Below are positions 16,433 to 24,766 of a stretch of DNA of 64,000 bases, one piece after another; position 1 is the stretch's first letter, and every line of letters begins with the position of its first letter. The notes beneath the pieces were generated by a model. The model was not told the DNA's origin. It ran no database searches and saw only the letters and a program-made list of their open reading frames with translations. The DNA comes from Kineococcus sp. NBC_00420 (GTDB lineage Bacteria > Actinomycetota > Actinomycetes > Actinomycetales > Kineococcaceae). The DNA lies in the NCBI RefSeq assembly GCF_036021035.1, contig NZ_CP107930.1, forward strand, positions 1,984,001 to 2,048,000, read 5' to 3'. A program made the position numbers and the translations under genes.

Positions 16433-17077
16433 ATGGACGGTCGCGCCACGCGCTGGGAAGAGCACCGGAAACGGCGTCGCGAAGAACTCGTGACGGCGAC
16501 GCTGCGCGCGATCACGGCCAAGGGCGCCGGCGTCGGCATGGACGAGGTCGCCGCGGCCGCCGGCACCAGCAAGACCGTGCTCTACCGGCACTTCGCCGAC
16601 AAGGAGGAGCTCTACCTCGCCGTCGCCGAACGGGTGAACTCGCGGATCCTGCGCGAACTCGGCGAGGCCGTCGCCTCCTCGAACTCCCCCCGCGAGGCCC
16701 TCAGCGGGATCATCGCCGCCTACGTCCAGCTCGTCGAGGCCGATCCCGAGGTCTACCGCTTCGTCGTGGTCCACCCGTTCCTGGAACGGCCGCTCAGCAA
16801 CGACCCCGTGCAGCGGATCTCCGGCACCATCGCCGACGAGACCGCCCGCACCATCACCGCCCACCTGCGCGTGGGCGGCGCCCGCGACTCCTCCGCCGAC
16901 GCCCTCGCCCACGGCCTCGTCGCGATGATCCGCACCGCCGCGGACCGGTGGATCTCCAGCACCGACCGGGTGCCGGCGGCCACGCTCGTCTCCGATCTCA
17001 CCCACCTGGCCTGGGGTGGCCTCGCCACCGTTCTCAGCGCCCCACCCCTGGCACCCGTTCCCGAGGAGGTTCCGTGA
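16433..17077 (+). CDS. TetR-family transcriptional regulator
   Basis: 214 residues. N-terminal helix-turn-helix (about 12-58): RREELVTATLRAITAKGAGV, then AAAAGTSKTVLYRHFADKEELY, the TetR signature. The C-terminal ligand-binding half is variable, as usual. Its stop overlaps the acyl-CoA dehydrogenase start by 4 nt (GTGA), and the divergent thiolase operon starts 62 bp away across a palindrome. The ligand is probably an acyl-CoA, by analogy with FadR/KstR-type TetR regulators. Confidence 0.92.
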   Translation: MDGRATRWEEHRKRRREELVTATLRAITAKGAGVGMDEVAAAAGTSKTVLYRHFADKEELYLAVAERVNSRILRELGEAVASSNSPREALSGIIAAYVQLVEADPEVYRFVVVHPFLERPLSNDPVQRISGTIADETARTITAHLRVGGARDSSADALAHGLVAMIRTAADRWISSTDRVPAATLVSDLTHLAWGGLATVLSAPPLAPVPEEVP

Positions 17078-19032
17078 CCACCACCGAACTGCGACCCGAG
17101 ACCCCCCTCGACGAGCCCGTCGAGGTTCCGCCGCCACTGGACACCGAGGTCCTGCGCCGTGTCCTCGACGGCCGTTTCGCCGACCTGCGCGAGAAGTTCC
17201 GCCGCGAGGCCCCCGCCGACCTCTTCACCCCCACCGACGACCTCTCGACCCGCGACCACCGGGACCTCACCCGGGAGCGGCTGCGGCAGCTCGCGGAACT
17301 CGGCGGGCACGAACTGGGCTACGCCCGGCCCTGGGGCGGTGACTCCCCCGGCGGTCAGGTCGCCCAGTTCGAGATGCTGGGGTTCGGCGACGCGTCCCTC
17401 ATGATCAAGTCGGGGGTGCAGTGGGGTCTGTTCGGCGGCGCCGTCCAGGCGCTCGGCACCGAACGCCACCACTCGACCCTGCTCGAACCGCTCCTGCGAC
17501 TGGAACTCGTCGGCTGCTTCGGGATGACCGAGACCGGGCACGGTTCCGACGTCTCCTCCATCGGGACGACCGCGACGTACGACCCGACGACGCAGGAGTT
17601 CGTCGTCCACACCCCGGACGTCTCCTGCCGCAAGGACTACATCGGCGGCGCGGCGGAGGACGCCGACGTCGCTGTGGTGTTCGCCCAGCTCGTCACGGGC
17701 GGGACCTCGCAGGGCGTCCACGCCTTCGTCGTCCCGCTGCGGGAGGACGGGGTGGACCTCCCGGGGATCTGGCGCGGTGACGACGGCCGCAAGATGGGGC
17801 TCAACGGTCTCGACAACGGCCGGCTCGGTTTCGACCAGGTGCGGATCCCCCGGACCGCGCTGCTGAACCGCTACGCCGACGTGGCCGAGGACGGCAGCTA
17901 CTCCTCTCCCATCGCGAGCGCCAACTCGCGGTTCTTCACGATGCTCGGTGCCCTCGTCAAGGGCCGGGTCAGCGTCTCCGGCGGTGCGCTGTCGCAGACG
18001 AAGGTGGGTCTCGAGATCGCGCTGCGCTACGCCCTGCAGCGCACCCAGTTCAAGCGCCCGGGGGGCGACGGCGAAGTCGTCCTGCTCGACTACCTGGCCC
18101 ACCAGCGACGGTTGCTGATCCCGCTCGCGACGACCTACGCGCTCTCGTTCGCGCAGGACGACCTGCTGAGCGAGATGGACGAACTGCTGCGCGTCCAGCT
18201 CGCCGGGAACGAGCCCGACGCGACCCGGCAGCGCGCGTTCGAGTCGCACGCCGCGGGCCTCAAGGTCGCTTCCACCTGGCACGCGACCCGCACCCTGCAG
18301 ACCTGTCGCGAAGCTTGTGGCGGCAACGGGTTCCTCGCCGATTCGCGCCTGCCGCAGCTGAAGGCGGACACGGACGTGTTCACCACCTTCGAGGGCGACA
18401 ACACCGTCCTGCTGCAACTCGTCGCCAAGGGCCAGCTCACGGCGTACGCCCAGCAGTTCTCCGACCTCGACACCCTCGGCATGGCGCGGTTCGCGACGCG
18501 CGACTTCGTCAGCACCTACGCCGGCCGCAGCCCCGCCCGCTCCCTCGTGGCCGACGTCGTCGAAGCGGGCCGGATCCCCGAGGAGCTGCACGACCGGGCC
18601 TGGCAGCTGCGGATGCTCGCCGACCGCGAGCGCCACGTCGTGGAGTCGCTGGCCAAGCGGATGCGCAAGGCGCGGTCCAAGCCCGAGGCGGAACGGTTCG
18701 AGGCCGTCGACGAACTGCAGGACCACCTGCTGCTGGCCGGTCGTGCGCACGTCGAGCGCGTCGTCGCGGAGGCCTTCGCCGCCGCCATCGCGCGCTGCGA
18801 CGACCCGGCCGTCGTGGAACTCCTGTCCGACGTTTTCGACCTGCACGCCCTCTCGGTGCTCGAGGCCGAGAAGGGCTGGTACCTCCAGCACCGCCGGATG
18901 ACGACGCTGCGCGCCAAGGCGGTCACGACCGCGGTGAACGCGGTGTGCCGCAAGCTGCGGCCGCGGACCGGGGAACTGCTGGACGGGTTCGGGACGCCGC
19001 GGTCCTGGCTGGCCTCCTCCCTGGTGCCGTGA
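17074..19032 (+). CDS. Acyl-CoA dehydrogenase, FadE5-like large form
   Basis: 652 residues from GTG 17074, with GAGGAGG just upstream. The acyl-CoA dehydrogenase core (about 70-470) includes GCFGMTETGHGSDVSSIGTTATYD (FAD/substrate loop), DNGRLGFDQVRIPRTALL and ALQRTQFKRPGG; CREACGGNGFLADSRL carries the region of the catalytic base. An extra ~180-residue C-terminal helical domain resembles acyl-CoA oxidases and FadE5. It would introduce the 2,3 double bond into acyl-CoA, feeding the MaoC, FabG4 and thiolase steps across the operator. Confidence 0.92.
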   Translation: MTTTELRPETPLDEPVEVPPPLDTEVLRRVLDGRFADLREKFRREAPADLFTPTDDLSTRDHRDLTRERLRQLAELGGHELGYARPWGGDSPGGQVAQFEMLGFGDASLMIKSGVQWGLFGGAVQALGTERHHSTLLEPLLRLELVGCFGMTETGHGSDVSSIGTTATYDPTTQEFVVHTPDVSCRKDYIGGAAEDADVAVVFAQLVTGGTSQGVHAFVVPLREDGVDLPGIWRGDDGRKMGLNGLDNGRLGFDQVRIPRTALLNRYADVAEDGSYSSPIASANSRFFTMLGALVKGRVSVSGGALSQTKVGLEIALRYALQRTQFKRPGGDGEVVLLDYLAHQRRLLIPLATTYALSFAQDDLLSEMDELLRVQLAGNEPDATRQRAFESHAAGLKVASTWHATRTLQTCREACGGNGFLADSRLPQLKADTDVFTTFEGDNTVLLQLVAKGQLTAYAQQFSDLDTLGMARFATRDFVSTYAGRSPARSLVADVVEAGRIPEELHDRAWQLRMLADRERHVVESLAKRMRKARSKPEAERFEAVDELQDHLLLAGRAHVERVVAEAFAAAIARCDDPAVVELLSDVFDLHALSVLEAEKGWYLQHRRMTTLRAKAVTTAVNAVCRKLRPRTGELLDGFGTPRSWLASSLVP

Positions 19033-19094
19033 ACCGCCTGGGCTGAGCGGGCGAGCTGGGCCCCGGTTCCTCAAGACTCCCCCGGGGCACCCCG

Positions 19095-21419
19095 ATGACT
19101 CTGTCCGAGGGGGTGATCGCCGTGGCGGAAGAGCGGGGACGACGGCGCATCGCCGTCGTCGTGGACGGACTCGGGGAGCAGGTCCAGCAGTACCTGCACG
19201 GCCTCGAGAGCGTCCTGCACCCCGAGGGGGCGGCGCTCCTCGTGGTCGTCCGGCACCCGCACCACCCGCGCCGGGGGACGTTGTTCGCCCACCTGTGCCG
19301 CAGCGGAGGGGTCGACGGGGTCGTCGTGACCCCGGTCCGCGACCTGTCCGGGCGCTCGGCGGTGGCGGCGGTCCTCGGGGTCATCCCCGACGGGCTACCC
19401 ACGGTCACGCTCGGGGAACGCGCTGCCGGGACCACCGGGGTGGACCGCCCCCGCGCGCAGGCGCTGGACGTGGAGCGCGACCACCTGCACCGCGGCGGTC
19501 GTCGATCGCTGCTCGTCGTGAGCTCACTGCCCGACGGTGAGGTGCACCAGCTCCCGGGGACGCCCTTCCTCCGGGTCGTCGACCCGGTCGACGTGCACCG
19601 CCTCCTCCCGGCCGCGCTGGCCTCAGCGCGGGACGACGGTCGTCCCGTCGACGCCGTCGTCTGCTGCGACGACGACCTGGCGATGGCTGCCGTGGAGGCG
19701 CTGGAACGCGAGGGCTACCGCGTCCCCGAGGACGTCGCGGTCACCGGCTCCGCCGGGACGAGTTCCTCGGAGGCGGCGTGGGCCGGTGTGACGACCGTGG
19801 ACGAGCACCTCACGGCTCTCGGTCGACGGGCCGCGACGCTCCTGCTGAACCTGTCGGGCGGTTTGCATCCCGTACCCGCCGGCCCGCCCGCTCCGCACGT
19901 GGTCGCGCGGGCTTCCAGCGCCCTCGTGGCCCCCGTCGACGAGCGGGTCGTCCTCGACGCCTCGGGGGTGGCCACCTCCGCGCCGTCCGTCGCCCTCGGT
20001 TCCGAGGTCGCCGTCGCCGAGCGCCTCGCCGCGGTCCGCCGACGCTGGATCCGTCAGGTCGTCACGGGCACTCTCGACGCCGCGGGGACGGCGCAGTTGT
20101 GCGCGGAACTGGCCGAGGTCGTCCGGCTGCACCCCGAGCAGTCCTGGTGGGACCGGGTGCTTACCACCCTCGAGAACGACGTGGCGGCCAACGGTGCCGT
20201 GGGAGCCGCGCTCGACGCCGCCCTGCGCACCGTCCACCGGATGCAGCTCACGGTGCTGCGCGCCGTGGCCGGCGCCCACGTCGAGCGGGCCGCCCACGAA
20301 GCGCGGTCCGGTCGTGTCCTGGTGGAACTCATCCGGGCCCTCGGGACCGCCACCGAGACGAGCGCCCTCGGCGACCTCCTCGCGGCGTTCCTGCCCCGGG
20401 TCGGGGTCCGCCGCTGCTTCGTGTCCCTGCTCACCGACGGGCCGCCCCCGTCCACCGAACCCGACGACGTGCGGGTTCGACTGGCCGTCGACCACGTCGA
20501 GGGTCCCTACGCCGCGCTCGAGGACACCCACGGTCTCGGGGAGCTCCTCCCGCCGCACCGCGTCGCGGAACTCGACCGTGGAACCCTCGTCCTGCAGCCG
20601 TTGTTCGCCGGGGAGCAGTGGTTCGGCTACCTCCTCACCGGCCACGCGCCGGATGCGTTCGCGGTCTCGGAACCACTGCGGGCCGCGTTGAGTTCGACCC
20701 TCGACGGACTCGGGCGCACCCGGCGGGCGGCGGACCGGGCCGGGGAGCTCCACGACCTGGTGGCGTCGCGGACCGCGGAGCTCCGGCGCGAGATCGCCGA
20801 ACGGCGGGCCGCGCAGCAGGAACTCCGAGCCCTCAACGACCGGCTGCGCGAGGCGGCGCAGCGGGACGGCCTCACCGGCCTGGCCAACCGGCCGACGCTG
20901 GACGAGCACCTCGCCCACGTCTGGCAGGACGCGCACCGGAGCGGGAGTCCGCTCAGCCTGCTGATGGTCGACGTCGACCACTTCAAGGCCTACAACGACA
21001 CCTACGGTCACCTGGCCGGTGACCGGTGCCTGCAGCAGGTCGCCGAGGAACTGCGCCGGGCGCCGGGCCGACCGTCCGACCTCGTGGCCCGCTACGGCGG
21101 AGAGGAGTTCGTCGTCGTGCTGAGCGACACCGACGGCGCAGGAGCCGCGGTGGTCGCCGAGCGGTTGCTGGACGGACTGCGACGCAGGGCCTTCCCTCAC
21201 GGCCAAGGCGTGGAGGGGCGGGTCAGCGTCAGCATCGGGATCGCGACAGCGGTCCCCGGCGCCGCCACGGGCGGTGTCCTGGCACTCCTGGACCTGGCCG
21301 ACCGGGGCCTCTACCTCGCGAAGTCCGGGGGCCGCGCTCGGGCGGCGAGGGCGCCGCAGGCGTCCACGGCCGAGCCCGGGGCCGCAGCAGCCCCCACTCG
21401 CGCCGTGGGGCTCACGTAG
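19095..21419 (+). CDS. Diguanylate cyclase fused to a LacI-type periplasmic-binding-like sensor
   Basis: 774 residues. About 15-285 resembles the ligand domain of LacI regulators (RRRIAVVVDGLGEQVQQYL, VDGVVVTPV, VDAVVCCDDDLAMAAVEALE, GYRVPEDVAVTGSAG, VTTVDEHLTALGRRAATLLL) with no DNA-binding helix-turn-helix before it. A ~250-residue middle region with GAF-like character and a coiled coil (about 555-600) leads to a GGDEF domain with RYGGEEFVVV (GGEEF at 668-672) and an RPSD inhibitory site five residues before it. It probably makes c-di-GMP in response to a small cytosolic ligand such as a sugar. No transmembrane segment. Confidence 0.85.
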   Translation: MTLSEGVIAVAEERGRRRIAVVVDGLGEQVQQYLHGLESVLHPEGAALLVVVRHPHHPRRGTLFAHLCRSGGVDGVVVTPVRDLSGRSAVAAVLGVIPDGLPTVTLGERAAGTTGVDRPRAQALDVERDHLHRGGRRSLLVVSSLPDGEVHQLPGTPFLRVVDPVDVHRLLPAALASARDDGRPVDAVVCCDDDLAMAAVEALEREGYRVPEDVAVTGSAGTSSSEAAWAGVTTVDEHLTALGRRAATLLLNLSGGLHPVPAGPPAPHVVARASSALVAPVDERVVLDASGVATSAPSVALGSEVAVAERLAAVRRRWIRQVVTGTLDAAGTAQLCAELAEVVRLHPEQSWWDRVLTTLENDVAANGAVGAALDAALRTVHRMQLTVLRAVAGAHVERAAHEARSGRVLVELIRALGTATETSALGDLLAAFLPRVGVRRCFVSLLTDGPPPSTEPDDVRVRLAVDHVEGPYAALEDTHGLGELLPPHRVAELDRGTLVLQPLFAGEQWFGYLLTGHAPDAFAVSEPLRAALSSTLDGLGRTRRAADRAGELHDLVASRTAELRREIAERRAAQQELRALNDRLREAAQRDGLTGLANRPTLDEHLAHVWQDAHRSGSPLSLLMVDVDHFKAYNDTYGHLAGDRCLQQVAEELRRAPGRPSDLVARYGGEEFVVVLSDTDGAGAAVVAERLLDGLRRRAFPHGQGVEGRVSVSIGIATAVPGAATGGVLALLDLADRGLYLAKSGGRARAARAPQASTAEPGAAAAPTRAVGLT

Positions 21420-21428
21420 CCTGCGCGA

Positions 21429-22478
21429 GTGCATGGTGAGTACAAGGTCCCGGGCGGGAAGCTCGTCGTTGTCGATCTGGACATCGTGGAGGGACGGCTC
21501 GCCGGGGTGCGCCTCAGCGGGGACTTCTTCCTCGAACCCGACGACGCGCTCGAGGCCATCGACGCGGCGCTGACGGGGGTCCCCGCCGACAGCGACGCCG
21601 CCGACCTCGCGCACCGCGTCCGCTCGGCCCTGCCGAGCGGCGCGGTGCTGCTCGGTTTCACCCCCGAGGCCGTCGCGACGACGGTGCGACGCGCCGTCGG
21701 CGGGGCCAGCGGGTGGCTGGACCACGACTGGCAGTTCGTCCACACGGGTCCCCAGTCCCCGCAGACGCACATGGCGCTGGACGAGGTCCTGACCCGTGAG
21801 GTGGCGGCCGGCCGTCGTCCGCCCACCCTGCGGGTGTGGGAGTGGGGCAGCTCGGCCGTGGTGCTCGGGAGTTTCCAGTCGCTCGTGAACGAGGTCGACG
21901 GCGACGCGGCGAGGCGGCTCGGGGTCGAGGTCGTGCGCCGGGTCTCGGGGGGTGGCGCCATGTTCGTGGAGCCGGGCAACACCATCACCTACTCCGTCTA
22001 CGCACCCGGTTCGCTCGTCGAGGGGCTCTCGTTCACCGAGTCCTACGCGTTCCTCGACGACTGGGTCCTCGTCGCGCTGGGCGACCTCGGCATCAAGGCC
22101 TGGTACCAGCCGATCAACGACATCGCGACCGAGCAGGGCAAGATCGCGGGCGCGGCGCAGAAGCGCCTCGCGGACGGGACGGTCCTGCACCACGTGACGA
22201 TGTCCTACGACATCGACGCGGCGAAGATGCTGCAGGTGCTGCGGATCGGCCGCGAGAAGCTGTCCGGCAAGGGTCTCGCCAGCGCCGCGAAGCGGGTCGA
22301 CCCGTTGCGCCGTCAGACGGGCCTGCCGCGCGAGGACGTCATCGACTCGATGGTCGCCACCTTCCGCCGCCAGTACGGCCTCACCGACTCCGCGCTGAGC
22401 GCCGCGGAGCTCGCGGCGGCCGAGGAACTGGTCACCCGGAAGTTCGCCACGCGCGAGTGGGTGGCCCGCATCCCCTGA
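21429..22478 (+). CDS. Lipoate-protein ligase A family protein with N-terminal accessory domain
   Basis: 349 residues from GTG 21429. About 1-90 (YKVPGGKLVVVDLDIVEG, LSGDFFLEP) matches the lipoate ligase accessory (LplB/C-terminal) domain, here placed first. About 100-349 is the LplA/LipB catalytic fold: TLRVWEWGSSAVVLGSFQS, VVRRVSGGGAMFVEPGNTITYSVY (RRxxGGGxVxH-like loop) and NDIATEQGKIAGAAQKRL with the catalytic Lys. It would attach lipoate or octanoate to dehydrogenase E2 or glycine-cleavage H protein. It follows the GGDEF gene by 9 bases. Confidence 0.85.
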   Translation: MHGEYKVPGGKLVVVDLDIVEGRLAGVRLSGDFFLEPDDALEAIDAALTGVPADSDAADLAHRVRSALPSGAVLLGFTPEAVATTVRRAVGGASGWLDHDWQFVHTGPQSPQTHMALDEVLTREVAAGRRPPTLRVWEWGSSAVVLGSFQSLVNEVDGDAARRLGVEVVRRVSGGGAMFVEPGNTITYSVYAPGSLVEGLSFTESYAFLDDWVLVALGDLGIKAWYQPINDIATEQGKIAGAAQKRLADGTVLHHVTMSYDIDAAKMLQVLRIGREKLSGKGLASAAKRVDPLRRQTGLPREDVIDSMVATFRRQYGLTDSALSAAELAAAEELVTRKFATREWVARIP

Positions 22479-22516
22479 GTCTCGACAGCCGTCCGGCCGG
22501 GGCGCAGACTCGGTCG

Positions 22517-22759
22517 ATGGAGCACGGTGCGGCGGTCGAGCGGGGAGTGCTCACGGGAGTCGTCCGGGACGCGGACCGGCCCGGGCGGGCGTTGCGGGTC
22601 AGCGCGCACCCCGCTGCCGCCCCGGGGGACGGTCGTGTCGTCCTCTCGACGTGGCAGGACTCCACCTGCATCTCGACCGTCCGCCTCGACCGCGCCGAGG
22701 TCGTGGAGCTGCTCGCCGCCCTCGGGTCCTCCCTCCTCGTCGACCCGACCGGTACGTAG
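22517..22759 (+). CDS. Small hypothetical protein
   Basis: 80 residues from ATG 22517, 38 bases after the lipoate ligase gene. The central segment PGDGRVVLSTWQDSTCISTVRLDRAEVVELLAALGSSL (positions ~38-75) looks like a small beta-sheet followed by a helix; similar short proteins with VVLSxWxDxxCxxTxRL are common in actinobacteria, with no known role. Third-position GC supports coding. It ends about 90 bases before the convergent argS. Confidence 0.6.
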   Translation: MEHGAAVERGVLTGVVRDADRPGRALRVSAHPAAAPGDGRVVLSTWQDSTCISTVRLDRAEVVELLAALGSSLLVDPTGT

Positions 22760-22851
22760 CCTCGATTGACAACCACCACGAAATCTGGGAGGATCACGAC
22801 GTACCTCGGGATCGGCGATCAGCCGGACCGAGGTTTCGTCGTTCCAGGCCC

Positions 22852-24576
22852 CTACATGCGCTCCGGAGCGTCGATCCCGAGGAGGCCCAGGCCCGCCGCG
22901 AGCACCTCCCGCGTCGCCCGGCACAGAGCGAGCCGGCTCACCCGGACCTCTCCCTCCGCCGAGAGCACCGGACAGGCCTCGTAGAACGCCGACAGCGCCG
23001 TCGCCACCTGGTGCAGGTGACCGCACAGCCGGTGCGGTTCGAGCGTCTCCGCCACCGACGCGACGGCTCCGGGGAAGCCGGTCAGGAGCAGCGCGAGCCG
23101 CACCTCCGCGGGGTGGTCCAGCACCGACACGTCCCGGGGCACGATCGCGCTGCGCTCCAGCAGCGACGCCACCCGGGCGTGCGCGTACTGCAGGTAGGGG
23201 CCGGTGTTGCCGTCCATGGCGACCATCCGCTCCAGCGAGAACACGTAGTCGCGCCCGAGGCCGTTGACGAGGTCGGCGTACTTCACGGCGCCGATCCCGA
23301 CGGCCCGCACCACCGCGGTGCGCTCCGACGCGTCGAGGCGCGACCCCCGTCCGCCCAGCACCTCCGCCGCCCGGCTCTCGGCCGCGTCGAGCAGCGCGCT
23401 GAGCGGGACGGTGCCTCCCGTCCTCGTCCTGAACGGTCGACCGTCCTCCCCCAGCACCGTCCCGAAGGCGACGTGCTGCACCGTCACCTCCTCGGGGAGC
23501 CACCCGGCCTCCCGGGCGACGGCGAACACCTGGTCGAAGTGCAACGCCTGCCGGGCGTCGACCACGTAGACGATCCGGTCGGCCCGCAACGCCGTCACCC
23601 GGTGCCGCAGCGCCGCCAGGTCGGTCGCGTCGTAGCCGAACCCCCCGTCGGACTTGCGCACCACCACCGGCAACGGTTCCCCGTCGCGGTTCGCGAAACC
23701 CCGGGGGAACACGCACGACGCACCGTTCGACTCCACGAGCAGTCCCGCCGTGCGGAGGTCGTCCACCACCCCGGCGAGGGCGGCGGCGTAACTGCTCTCC
23801 CCCGCGGTGTCGGTCGGGGTGAGGCCCGATCCCAACCGGGCGTACACCTCGGCGAACGACCTCATCGACGTGTCGACCAGCCCGCGCCAGACGTGGTGCG
23901 TCCGCGGGTCGCCGCCCTGCAGGGCGACGACCCGGGCCCGGGCCCGGCCCGCGAAACCCGGGTCGGCGTCGAAGCGTTCCCGGGCCTGCCGGTAGAACCC
24001 GTCCAGCGCCGACAGGCTCAGGTCGGCGCCGTCGTGACCCTCCTCGAGGAGGTGCTCGATCAGCATCCCGAACTGGGTCCCCCAGTCGCCCACGTGGTTC
24101 TGCCGCACGACGACGTCCCCCACCGCGGCGAAGACCCGGGCCAGCGCGTCCCCGATGACGGTCGAGCGGAGGTGCCCCACGTGCATCTGCTTCGCGACGT
24201 TCGGCGAGGAGTGGTCGACGACGACCCGTCGCGGTGGATCGGCCTGTGCCACACCGAGGTGCGGATCGGCGAGGAGGGCACTGACCTGCCCCGCCAGGAA
24301 CTCCGGCCGCAACGTGAGGTTCAGGAACCCCGCTCCGGCGAAGGTCGGCGGCAGGCACACGTCCTCGAGGTGCGACCCGGCGAGCAGCCGGTCGGCGATC
24401 TCCCGGGGCGGCAGTCCCAGGGGTTTCGCCAACCGCACCGGGAGGTTGGTCTGGAAGTGCCCGAACTCGGGCCGGGTGGCCGGTCGCAGTTCGGGGTCCC
24501 ACCCGGCGTAACGAGCGCCGAGCCCTTCGAGGGCCGGCCGGAACCGGGAGGTGAGGAGTTGATCGGGAGTGAGCAC
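22852..24576 (-). CDS. argS: Arginyl-tRNA synthetase
   Basis: 574 residues, normal for class I ArgRS. The HIGH motif is MHVGHLRST (132-135 is HVGH) after SSPNVAKQ, then RQNHVGDWGTQFGML; SDGGFGYDATDLAALRHR and VQHVAFGTVLGEDGRPFRTRTGG form the catalytic core, and a C-terminal DALR anticodon domain ends the protein. It charges tRNA-Arg. The NVAKxMHVGHLRST form is the E. coli/Streptomyces-like subtype rather than the NPTGPxHIGG subtype of mycobacteria. GTG 24576 has GAGGA about 9 bases upstream. An Arg-rich leader ORF lies 90 bases upstream. Confidence 0.95.
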   Translation of the reverse strand: MLTPDQLLTSRFRPALEGLGARYAGWDPELRPATRPEFGHFQTNLPVRLAKPLGLPPREIADRLLAGSHLEDVCLPPTFAGAGFLNLTLRPEFLAGQVSALLADPHLGVAQADPPRRVVVDHSSPNVAKQMHVGHLRSTVIGDALARVFAAVGDVVVRQNHVGDWGTQFGMLIEHLLEEGHDGADLSLSALDGFYRQARERFDADPGFAGRARARVVALQGGDPRTHHVWRGLVDTSMRSFAEVYARLGSGLTPTDTAGESSYAAALAGVVDDLRTAGLLVESNGASCVFPRGFANRDGEPLPVVVRKSDGGFGYDATDLAALRHRVTALRADRIVYVVDARQALHFDQVFAVAREAGWLPEEVTVQHVAFGTVLGEDGRPFRTRTGGTVPLSALLDAAESRAAEVLGGRGSRLDASERTAVVRAVGIGAVKYADLVNGLGRDYVFSLERMVAMDGNTGPYLQYAHARVASLLERSAIVPRDVSVLDHPAEVRLALLLTGFPGAVASVAETLEPHRLCGHLHQVATALSAFYEACPVLSAEGEVRVSRLALCRATREVLAAGLGLLGIDAPERM

Positions 24577-24663
24577 GGTGGTGTTTCCTCGTGGCCGGAG
24601 GGGGGTGCCCGGACGTCGGGCGGGCGTGCGGGGCCGGAGGACCCGCGACGAACTGCGGCTCGG

Positions 24664-24744
24664 TCAGACCGCGAGTCGGCGTCGCCCGGCGCGTCGTCGG
24701 GACGCGGCGAGCGCGTCACGACGGGAAGCACGGGTCGACGACAT
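24664..24744 (-). promoter_or_regulatory. Arg-rich 26-codon leader ORF upstream of argS
   Basis: From ATG 24744 to TGA 24664 a 26-residue peptide contains nine arginines, including the run SRRRAGRRRL. All nine codons are CGT, CGC or CGA (four CGA), which are read by the same inosine-containing tRNA-Arg, and none is CGG. Placed upstream of argS, this looks like an attenuation leader that senses charged tRNA-Arg. The ribosome site is weak and no clear terminator/antiterminator pair was resolved; GCCCG-ACGTC-CGGGC near 24610-24630 is the best hairpin. Confidence 0.4.
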
Positions 24745-24766
24745 GCCAGGAGCATGCCACGGGAAC

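Noticed and set aside
22766-22984. Plus-strand ORF (TTG start) antisense to the end of argS, behind a TTGACA-like box
   Set aside because: The peptide is Arg/Pro-rich shadow of argS past the first ~30 residues and has no ribosome site.
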